Below the pieces are notes generated by a model. The model saw only the letters and a program-made list of their open reading frames with translations, was not told the origin of the DNA and searched no databases. 14,591 nt of DNA from the NCBI GenBank assembly GCA_001584585.1, contig LSYV01000003.1, positions 1,070,831 through 1,085,421 on the forward strand, read 5' to 3'. Below are positions 1 through 9,100 of the stretch, piece after piece. Origin of the DNA: Gonium pectorale (Eukaryota; Chlorophyta; Chlorophyceae; Chlamydomonadales; Volvocaceae). The position numbers and the translations under genes are program-made. Every line of letters starts with the position of its first letter. Position 1 is the first letter of the stretch.

Positions 1-95
1 TTAGACTGCTCTGGAGCTGGGTCCAACAACGACGCCATAATTTTCGCGCTTACGCTCGTCGTATGCGTATTTCTTTTCAACACACACACGCATAC
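1..95 (-). repeat. Dispersed repeat, copy L (continues past the left edge)
   Basis: The segment is the reverse complement of 8458-8553. Exact shared blocks are 9-24 with 8529-8544 (16 nt) and 42-62 with 8491-8511 (21 nt), in the same order and spacing apart from small indels. Positions 54-67 and 73-83 also match the right edge (14578-14591 and 14561-14571). Similarity reaches base 1, so the element probably extends beyond the window. A CA-rich tract follows the conserved TTTTCAACAC. The family was not recognised. Confidence 0.8.
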
Positions 96-354
96 ATCAC
101 ACACGTAACGCACTGATGTGATTAAGTTCGTGCTCCCACCCTATCAGGGCTCTTCACATGCCACCTGGCGGCCGGGCCGCCTCACCGAGGGGCAGCAGCA
201 GGCGGAGGGTGCAACGCGCGCAAGAGTCCCGTCATTGTTGTCAAGCTGTCAACCAACTTCCTTTGTGCCCCAAGTCAGGTGCAAGGGCATGGCATTGTTT
301 GCGGCAACTGCATGCACAGTTTCCGTCAACGCGCTACACCCCACACCCGACCAG

Positions 355-408
355 GCGCCATCTCGCCCTACAGCGATGCAGCGAGATGGCGCTGCATCGC
401 TGTAGGGC
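355..408. repeat. Perfect inverted repeat/hairpin with an alternative fold
   Basis: Arms 365-383 (GCCCTACAGCGATGCAGCG) and 390-408 are exact reverse complements, giving a 19-bp stem with a 6-nt loop (AGATGG). A competing 11-bp stem pairs 355-365 (GCGCCATCTCG) with 382-392. The two folds share bases and cannot form together. The structure lies about 480 to 540 nt downstream of the gene 1 stop, possibly in its 3' UTR. Confidence 0.9.
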
Positions 409-890
409 AGAGTCGGACGCTGCCCCAACCGAGCGAGTACGAGCGATGAGCGGCGCACCCGGCCACCCGCCTGTTGCGTCCATGACTGCTTGGGCCTCCA
501 TCTCGCGAGCCAGGCCCCATCCTAGCACACCCCGACAACAAGGACCACACGCTCAGCACGCAAAGGGAGCCTTTGTCCTACGTGAAATACCTTTGCAGAA
601 GAGCAGGTCCGCACGTAAGCAGCAGCCAACCGAGATTCCAGTGTCTGCAGCCCTAAGCCAACCGTGGGCCGCCGCACTCCTAACGCATCACCTTGTGCAA
701 CATAACCGGGCCATGTCTAGATGCTGATCTTGGGCCACCTTATCGGCAGGGCTCAGGCCGCTATCGCCCCGGCGTCAAGTAATTTGTATTGAAATCTCCT
801 TGCCTGCACCCATCAAGCGCGGCGCACGGCGGCCTGATGCTCCCTGCCGCAGCCTCGTGGCCCGGGCCCCGCTGCCCTCCACCGAGACGC

Positions 891-3800
891 TCATCCGCTG
901 GCGGTGGCCTGCGGCAGCAGCAGGTCGGGCCGCATGTTGAAGGTGTGCAGCAGCGCCGGCGTGCCCAGCAGGTTGTGCGGCTGCGAGTCAGCTGACCCAG
1001 ACGCCGACGAGGCAGCGTCCGTAGCATCGTTGGTCGCCGCCGCAACCACGCTGCTGCTGCCGACGGCGGCGGTGCTGCCGTCCGCCGTCACCGCGGCCAC
1101 CTGCGTCTGCTGCTTGTGCTGCTTGTGCTCTTGCAGGTGCCCGTGGTGACAATTGTTGTGGTGGCCGAGCTCGTGCCCGTCGCACAGCTCCCCGCCCAGG
1201 GCCTGCTCGTACATGCTGTACATGTTGTACAGCTTGAGGGGCGCCTGGAGGCGGAGGCAAGGAAGGCTTCGGGGTGATGTGTAGATGGGGTGATGGGGAG
1301 ATGTGGAGATGGGGTGATGGAGGAGCTTATGCCGCCCGAGACTGTGCGTGTGGGCAAAACCTGCCAGCATGCCGGGCTGGTAAGCCAGGCCGAGGAGCAA
1401 GCAAAGCAGGCCATGGGAAACCGCTGCTCAAGGGCAGGGCCGGATTCAAGGGCAGGCAAGGCACCATATGTGGCCTCGGGCCTCGGCTCCCACAAGGATA
1501 CACACACCACCCTCCCGCCTGACTTCCTGCATACTCTGGTCGCAATGTGTGACAAGCGCCTCCCCTCCGCCCTTGCTGTGCTGACCCTCCGCACCCTCGG
1601 CCCTCGCGGTCACGCCCCACCTTGGCCTTGTCCCGGTTCTCGTTCATCTCCCGGATCAGCCAGGCGGTCGTCACGGGGTCAAAGTGCAGGTCCATCTCCG
1701 CCTTGAGGCTGCTCTTGGCCAGCTTGTCGCTGCGGCTCGCGTCGAAAGGCAGGAACCTGCGCGAGCGCGGGTCGAGCTTGACACGCATTCCGGGGACCGG
1801 CACAGCAGCGGCGGCACCCGGCGTGTTTCCTGGGACCTTGCCACACGCCGAAAGCAGAGCTGCCAGCGGCGCACAAGGCACCGTACGGACAGCGGACAGC
1901 GCCCACATGCGACATGCACGCAATTTTCTCGCCGCTCCCCGCCCGCCTGCCTGTGCTCCTTCGACCTTCGCAGCCCGCACCTGATCTTCTTGTATGTCTT
2001 GGGGTCCACGAAGCCGCTGATTGCCCGCCACAGCATGCCGAACAGGCTGGGCGCGTCCACCACCAGGAACAGCCCCAGCCGCTCGGGGTAGTACTCAGCG
2101 CTGATGTCCAGGAAGAGCTGCACGGGGGCTCGGGGGGAGGGGATAGGGAAGGGTTAGGAGGCGGGGCACGACCAACATTTATCAGCGTGCGTGTGTCCTA
2201 GGTTCTTGACAAATAGAACGGTGCGTGACTCGGTGCGACTCCACACGTCCAGAGGATAGGTACTGACGGGGCAGTGCGTGCCTGTTGTGGAACAGCGGTG
2301 ATTCAGGGGAGGCAGTTCGGCCGGGGAGGGTGTTTGGGGAGGACTAGGGAGGGTGTTTGGGGAGGAGGGTGCAAGGCGGCTGCAGCGCGGCGCGGGGCCT
2401 TGCGATTAGTGCGACGCAGCACGAAGGCCGGTGCAAATAGTTGGTGGAGTAGCAGCGGGTGCAAGCAACCTCTCTGCTTGTCTCGCCACGCCAGTTGGTG
2501 AGAGCGATGCGCATCCTCCTGGACAGAGATGACCACACCTCTCGGCACCCTCCGTGCGCTTGCACGTTCCGCACCTTGGCGAGCTTGGGGTTCACGTCCG
2601 CCATGCCGAAGCCCTTGAAGTCACACACCCAGATCCACTGCTCCACGCCCGGGGGCATGCACTTGATGGCCTGACGGCGGCACAGGGAGGCAGGGGCGAG
2701 GGCCGGGATGCGGCAGCAATCGGCGCCAACATCGGCAGGGGTATCGAGGGCGGCAAACTCCGCTTCAACTTCAGCATTCCATCTTCCCACCCCACCTCCC
2801 TCGCCCGCCCTCTCCCCCTGCCCTGCCCTTGCCTCCCACGCCACCCCACCCCACCGCGGCCACTCACCCACTCAAAGGTCTGCAGCATGTGAGCCTTGTT
2901 GTCCTCGAAGACCTTGTTGCGCGCCACCTCGAGGCAGCTGTAGATGATGGGCCGCCCGACCTTGCAGAACCCGATCAGGTGCATGTAGTGGGACCTGCGG
3001 GGAGCGGGCGGCGGGCGCAGCCAGCAAGCGGGGGAAGGGACAGCGGGGCGCGGCGGCGGCTCACGGCAGCTAACGCTTCCGGGATCGCTGCGGCACCACA
3101 CGGCTGATCGCTACACACAAGTCGCTCATCGCCGTCTGTGGTCCGTGACGCGAAGGGTCCTGCCTGACCGGCTGCGAGTGCCGTCCAGGGCGTAAACAAC
3201 ATCATCGGCTGCGGCAGTGGGCGGTGTGGAGGTACGCGGCGGCCTCGGGGTCCGCTGCGCAAGGTCATTTGCCTGGGCGCCCCGCAGCTGCCATGGCAGC
3301 AGGACGCTGCCCCGCACCCCGCCTGCCCACACCTGCCGTCCCTTGCGCAGGCGTTGCACACGACCTGCTCCGGCTTGACCTGGGCCCTCCACGCGAGAGT
3401 GGTGTTCAGGCGCTTGGCGGACTGGCGGAGAGGGACGCGTGAGGAGCGTGGCAACGAGCGGCGCAGATAGTCGGCAGTGCGCAGGCTGCATGCAAATACC
3501 GAAAAGAAAGTGCTGCCAAAGAGAGGGAGCCCAGTCAGCCTACCTCTACGGAAGTACACACCCAAAGGCGGAAAGTTACAAGCACGGCAGGCTGGTACAA
3601 GGCAAGGCGGGCGACGCAAGCCAAGCATACGGGCCGTCCCGTGCCCAAACGGCACGCGCTGTGTACAGGTACAGAGGGTAAGAGCGGGGCATGCTGGCGC
3701 CACACGGCCACAGCCAAGGACCAGGGCGCGGGGGTCAGGGGCGCGACGTTGGGTCTCACCAGCGCCAGGTTACCTCCGGTGGCCCGGACGAAGCGGCGGA

Positions 3801-4035
3801 TGGTAGCGTCATCGGCCTGGAAGCCGGCTTGGAGCTGGCTCCTCACGTTCGCGATTTGCTCCTCGGACACTGGGTTGCTGTCTGCGGCTGCGGCTGCGCT
3901 GCCGGACCTGGTGCTTGCGTCCGTGGCCGTGGACACGCTCCAGCTTGGCGGCTCGTGCGCCGCGCTAGCGTCTGACTCGGACGATGCCTGCAGGTCCTGA
4001 TGAGGTGGGGAAGTGGGGTCGGGTAGGACACGCAT
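891..4035 (-). CDS. Sec14-like CRAL-TRIO domain lipid-binding/transfer protein (7 exons, 404 aa)
   Basis: Exons on the minus strand, 5' to 3': 3760-4035, 3333-3421, 2868-2994, 2575-2670, 1981-2117, 1621-1756, 891-1244 (TGA at 891-893). All junctions are GT..AG and in frame, giving 404 residues. Residues 1-55 are Ser/Ala-rich. Residues 57-105 resemble a CRAL-TRIO N-terminal helical region (SEEQIANVRSQL, then RRFVRATGGNLAL). Residues 123-245 form the lipid-binding domain, with the family motifs GRPIIY (135-140), WIWVCDFKGFGM (176-187), YYPERLGLFLVVDAP (205-219) and FVDPKTYKKIRF (232-243). By family it should bind or exchange phosphoinositides or other hydrophobic ligands between membranes; the ligand cannot be read from sequence. 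The tail contains a His-rich run (311-330) and an Ala/Ser-rich stretch. The start at 4035 is the first Met after an in-frame stop and lies about 60 nt from a TATA-like motif. A CATCAG acceptor-like site about 40 nt inside means an upstream first exon is possible. Confidence 0.88.
1272..1322. repeat. Short G-rich tandem repeat in gene 1 intron 6
   Basis: Degenerate repetition of GGGTGATG and GGAGATG units on the plus strand, inside the intron 1245-1620 close to its 3' splice site. On the transcribed strand it is C/A/T-rich and may serve as part of the pyrimidine tract. Confidence 0.7.
2324..2370. repeat. Two-copy direct repeat in gene 1 intron 4
   Basis: The unit GAGGGTGTTTGGGGAGGA occurs twice, separated by CTAGG, within the intron 2118-2574. 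It is non-coding and has no apparent function beyond intronic low complexity. Confidence 0.75.
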
Positions 4036-4095
4036 GCGAGCGCACGAGTCCGACCGGAGACTACGAGAGATTCATGCGTGGAGTACCTGCCTACC

Positions 4096-4103
4096 CTATA
4101 TAC
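4096..4103 (-). promoter_or_regulatory. Candidate TATA box of the CRAL-TRIO gene
   Basis: The minus strand reads GTATATAG about 60 nt upstream of the proposed ATG at 4035. With the usual 25 to 35 nt spacing to the start site, the 5' UTR would be roughly 30 nt. This supports, but does not prove, the start at 4035. Inference from motif and position only. Confidence 0.4.
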
Positions 4104-4537
4104 CTGAGACATTTCTGGATGATTCGGCCCGGCTCCTCGCGCAACAGGCACGTGTGGAAATGGAGACCAAAAGGGCGCCTCACAACCCTACTGCGCTTCA
4201 GTTAGAAGTGCTGAAATGCATTATGCAGCGATGATTGGAGCACAGGACGGACCCTACAAGCCCACTCAACGGCACAACACAGTCTGTGCCAACAAGGCCA
4301 AAACCGTACTGTGAAGATAACTATCGCAAGAAATCGGCGCCAAGTAAAAAGATATTAGGCGAACTAAGGTGCGCGAGGCAGCTGGTTGGTCCAGTGCTGC
4401 CGTAGCCGAGGTAAAGAATCGCTGTTTTCACAGCTGCGATTTAGGTATTATACAATGTATGCTCCTATTTTCAGCATGGTCACCCCGGTGATGGATTACG
4501 ATGAGTGACGCGCATGGTTATGCACAGTCGACTTTGT

Positions 4538-4589
4538 TTACAGGCATTCACAGTACTGCCATATGTGCAGCATTTTAGACAGCGTTACA
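4538..4589 (-). terminator. Candidate TGTAA poly(A) signals for the TPR gene
   Basis: TGTAA appears on the minus strand at 4585-4589 and 4538-4542. In a read through 4590-6126 no closer copy downstream of the gene 2 stop was seen. If used, the 3' UTR would be about 1.5 kb, long but possible for volvocine genes. The motif is short and could occur by chance. Confidence 0.35.
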
Positions 4590-6126
4590 GGTCCTGTTGC
4601 AACCATTGCTACAGCCACACCGACCCGCCGGGTCGGTGGCGCATGCATGGGGCAACCCAAACGTACAAATAGAAACCGAGGCCCCGCGCGCTACTTGATC
4701 CGAATTATACTATAGCCACCAGCCCAATTCAGCATAAAGAAACCATCCAGTAATGCGGCGCGTCAGGCCTTCCCCTCAGTGGCCAATAAGGGTTGCGTTG
4801 CACAGGGCGTTGTTGCGAAGATGCACTACTACCATGCAGAGAGGTGATAGTCCGTGGGCAACCCGTCCAGCCAACAGGCCATGGCGCAGTCAAGGGCGTT
4901 GGTTCACATACAGCAGCAGCGGCACGCCTCCCGGGGACCGCACGTGCCGTGCGCCCCTGCCCAGGGTGGGGCGGGTAAGCAACCGCAATGCTCCGGCAAT
5001 GCGCGCAAAGAAGATTCAGAGGCTGAAAGCAGCATTGCAGCGAGGACGCTACACGACCACCCACACGCGCATAAGATGCAGTACACAGAGTTCCAATGAG
5101 CTCACTCCGCAAGGACTGACAGGAGTGGGCCAGGCTTGATACCCAGCCCAGCATGCTGTCGTACGTGACGACGCACACGGTGAAACGCTCACAGCAGCCT
5201 CTCGTTCATGGGGCGCCCTTTCCATCGCGCTATCCTTGTACATGGATATGTAGGAACAAACCGCCGTTCCCGCATTCGTTGGGCTGAATCACTCAGCCCG
5301 CCTAGAAGGCTTTGCATGGGCCGCAGGTGCGCTGCAGGACCTCGCGACAGCGCTCGAGGCCGTGCCGGCTTGCACGGTGGCCCCACAACAGGCCACGTAC
5401 CAAGGTGCATCCAAACCAACGCACGCCCAGCCCGCCTGGCCGTAAAACGCCACCAGAGCAACGCAAGTACCAGGCATTATAGCACCCCCTCCGGTAATAC
5501 GATCACACGATCACTCGCATTATGGCTGTACGACGGGCTGTACGACGGCCCAGGCCCGCACTGCACCCATGATTAACATAACCAACCCAACGGACAAAGA
5601 ATGTGCGTCGACTCGGTACTTTTGGCATTTTAGCCCTCGGCTCCTTATCCGGCCGCGCCAGTACAGCAGTGCGGGTGGGCCGTTGGGCCATCGGCCGCAC
5701 CGCCAGTGGCGGCGCATAAGCCGCAATAGATCACGCGCACAGTAAAGAAAGGCCATAGCACGACCAAATTGACACGATGCTTCTTGGTCTCGCACAGGCA
5801 GGCAGCAAGCAACAGCAGCAGTGGAGATGGCGGCGGCGCGGCTCCCATACGCACGCTCCGTACCTCTCGCGGCAGCCACCATACATGGTGCGTACACGAC
5901 GCCCAGCAGTCTCCCCCGGTGACGCTGGGTGGTGTTGAGCTCCGGCCCCCACAACTGAAGCGCTGGCCCCCACATCAAGAGGGGAGTTCCCGGCTTCGCC
6001 ATTAGGACCCCGCTGTTGGCAGGGCCGGATTGCTCCGACCGCCCCTCACCGCCCCTCACCGCCCCGCATCCCCTCGCGCTGCCCTGCTCCGCTCGGCCTC
6101 CCTCCGCCTCCTTCCATCCCGCCCCC

Positions 6127-9100
6127 TCACACCGCCTCGTGCACGATGCCCAGGTCCGCCTCCAGACGGGTCAGCAGCCCCGCCACCCGCTGCGCCTCCT
6201 CGTCCTCGGGCCCATTGGCCGCCACCAGTATGCGGTAGGCGGCGCGGTACGAGTTGACCGCCTCGAAGGACTGGCCCTTGCCGATCTGGTTGTCTGCGGG
6301 GGCGGAGGGAGGCAGGGAGGCAAATGGTGGTGCTGATAGGGCGGCGCGGGGCGGGGCGAGCGGCCTAGGTGATGTGATGCCAGAAGAGAAGATATGCGGG
6401 CGCTCGAGTAGTTCCGCTGGCGAGGGCGAGGCGTCGTCGCGGCGGTTGGAGTGCTCTGTCCAGTCCCGTCACTGTTCGGGACGTCTCTCGCAAGAGCATG
6501 CCGTCTATCAGCAGACGGGTCCCAAGGCCCGGCCCCGGCCCCGCCCCACCTGCCATGGCGACCCAGCACGCCGCCACCTGCGGGTGCGCGTCCCCGTGCA
6601 CCGCAGCCGCAGCCGCCAGCGCACGCCGCGCCAGCGGCTCCCCCGCGCCCGCCCGCCCCCGCGCCGCCATGGTCATCGCCAGCGCGCACATGCAGCGGAC
6701 CGTCACGGCGTTCTCCGTGCCGTACAGCTTGTTGTAGCTTTCCAGAGCCTGATCCCGGGGGGCAGGCGGGGGTTGGCCCGGGGCAGCGCGGTTATGTGGG
6801 GTAGACCTGGCAGTAGTTGGAGGGGGGGCTGGCCGACATGGCAGTGGAGGCGAGGGCGCTGAGAGGCTGGTCAGGGAGGCCGCCCACCCAGCCATGGCAT
6901 GCGAAGAGGCCAGCTGTGATCTCTTCATCCTTAGCACAGCAGCTGTGCTGCACTCTCTTTCCCCGCACCCTATCGACCCCGGCCCCGCCCGTCCACACCG
7001 TAGTGTACAGCCGCTCCGCCTCCTCGTGGCGGCCCCTGCGGGTGACCAGCTCCGCAAGCAGCACCTGGGGCGGGGCGGGGCAGCAGAACGCACACAGCAG
7101 GCCGAACGGGGAACATAGGCCGAGGGGATGCGCATGGGAGAGCAGAAGAAGGCCAAATGGGTGTGTGATGTGAGGAGGGAGTTGCGAATGAGGAGGCCAG
7201 AGAAGGCGAGGAAGGGAGAGAAATGGCCGTCGGACGTACATCACAGCTCCCACAGTGGGGCCCTACGCTGACAGTAACTCACCCCGGAGCAGGCGGGTGA
7301 CTGGGCTTACCCGAAACCTCCCCGTGAACCCCCCTAGCACGCACTAGACCGGACCTCAGCCCCCTCGGCAGCAAACCGCAGTGCCGTGGAGCCTCAGCAA
7401 CGTAGCCGGGGTTCTGACAGCGTTCCGGCAAATCCAGACCCACTCCCACCCCAGCCTGGCACGCCCCAGGCCCGCTCCGGACCCCCTCCCCAGCCCCTTC
7501 CCACCCACCCCATACCTGCGCGTCTGCCGCCGCGCTGGATATTTCGTCACCACCGGCGCCGCCCGCAGCCGCCGATGCCGCGGGCGGCGGCGGCTTGCCC
7601 TTCGTGGCCATGGGTCCACCCTTGCCCGCCATGGGGCCGCCCTTGCCGGCCATGGGCCCGCCGGCCGCCCGACCCGCGGGTCGCAGGCTGGCGCGCAGCA
7701 GCTGCTCCGCGGCCCGCAGCTGTACCTCGGAGGCGTCCTTGCGGCCGATCAGCAGCCGGGCCAGGTCCAGGTTGATGCCCACCGTGGTTGGATGATCGGG
7801 CCCGTAGAGCTGAGGATGCGGTGGGGGGAGATGCGGTGGGGAGGGATGCGGTGGGGGGGAGGGGCCTTGGTGAGAAGGCAAGTCAGGGAGAGACGAGGGG
7901 GCGTCCCCTGATCCAAGGGCGGGGGCAGGTGGAAAAGTATCGGGAACAGGCACAGCAAGCGATGTACGGGGAGGGGGAGGCCCAAGGGGGAGGGATGGGG
8001 CCTTTAGGACTCTGCCCCGACTGCATGAAGGCCTGCTGCGTGGCGGGGATGCCGGCCGGAGGCACAGATGGGGGTGGGGAGGGATGCCGGAGCAGTGGGT
8101 GCTGGGGTGCTGGGCGTAGGTCCCGAAGGAGGGAAAGGCGACCGAGGCGGAGTAGGGTCTGGGAGGACGGCGGTGCGCAGGCGCCAAAAGACAGCAAGCG
8201 CAGCGCGGCACGGGGTAGCAAACAGGCCCGCACGCACCTTGATTGCCGCCGCCTGTGCGCGCTTCATGGTGGCCTCCGCCTCCCAGGCGCGCCCGTCCGC
8301 CGCCTGCACTGCCGCCAGCCGGCCCAGCGCCGTGACGGCCTCCGGGCTGACCGCCCCGCTGCCGTGCATATCGCTGTAGAGCTGCAGCAGCTGCAGGTAC
8401 AGCTGCTCCGCCTGCACTTGCTGCCCGCTGTCGTGCATCACACCTGCGCGGGCGGGTTATGTGTATGTGTGTTGAAAAAAAACGACGCACACGACGAGCG
8501 TAAGCGCGAAAGTGATGGAGGTGTTGTAGGACCCAGCTCCAGAGGTAGTCGAAGGGGTGACGTCCCTGCATGTTAGTTCGGCGGCGACCACCGCCGCCGT
8601 ATGTGTGTGTGGGGGGGGGGCGGTGGCGGGGACTACAGGAGGGCATGATGTGCGCCGATCAGGCGGGCTACTGTAAGCGGCAGTCGGGGCCGGCGGTGAG
8701 CCTCAGGGAGGGGGGCAGTGGGTGGGCGTTTAGGTGGGCAGGGGCCCGTCTCGGCTCTCCCCTTCCTTGCGGCTACGGCTTCATAGCCGCAGCAGCAGCC
8801 CGGCGGCTGTCCCCAGAGCTTGTCCAGGCGGCTTACCGGCTCCCTCTGTGATGCGATGTGTATCCTGGACATGGCAGGCGGCTGCACCCCTGCCCGCCCA
8901 CCCACCCATCACCACACGCACCCGCCAGCGCCTCCAGCGACGAGGCGGTGACCGGGTTGCGGTTGCCCAGCACCCGCTTGCGCGTGTTGTACGCCTGGCG
9001 GAACAGGCGGGCGGCCTCGTCGTACAGCAGCCGCTGCTTGTGCAGCTCGCCTGCGATGGGCAGGATCAGGACACCGGTCCCGCGGTTGTACGGGTGCAGA

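Larger units (their letters stand above)
1..890. other. 3' flank of the CRAL-TRIO gene, no recognisable coding region
   Basis: This 890-bp stretch lies downstream of the gene 1 stop codon. It carries a dispersed-repeat copy at the left edge (about 1-95) and a strong hairpin at 355-408. Open frames on both strands show no family signature, no repeats typical of real proteins and no splice-supported exons. No TGTAA poly(A) motif was found on the minus strand here, so the 3' end of the gene 1 transcript is not located. Confidence 0.6.
4036..6126. other. 2.1-kb intergenic region between genes 1 and 2
   Basis: No exon chain, conserved domain or RNA gene was recognised on either strand. The part from about 4100 to 4750 is clearly richer in A/T than the flanking exons. 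The region must contain the gene 1 promoter at its left end and the gene 2 3' UTR at its right end. Just after the gene 2 stop (6038-6065) there is a short tandem run of CCGCCCCTCA units, and at 5524-5547 a 12-nt unit (GGCTGTACGACG) occurs twice. Open frames at 4753-5139, 5208-5576 and 5520-6059 look like chance. Confidence 0.55.

Noticed and set aside
158..727. 189-residue open frame on the plus strand
   Set aside because: No family signature, no promoter or splice support, and it runs through the 355-408 hairpin. Treated as chance.
1757..1800. Upstream extension of CRAL-TRIO exon 6 encoding GMRVKLDPRSR
   Set aside because: The frame is open but no AG acceptor gives the phase required by the previous exon. 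The GCGCAG acceptor just before 1756 does, and it yields the family-like KKIRFLPFD junction.
4753..5139. 128-residue open frame on the plus strand in the intergenic gap
   Set aside because: Composition is Arg/Thr/Pro-rich with no recognisable motif, and other frames are open nearby as well.
7279..8646. 455-residue open frame on the minus strand
   Set aside because: It reads through TPR exons 10 and 11 and the introns between and around them. Only the segment at 7516-7809 is in the real frame; the remainder is Pro/Ser-rich intron translation.
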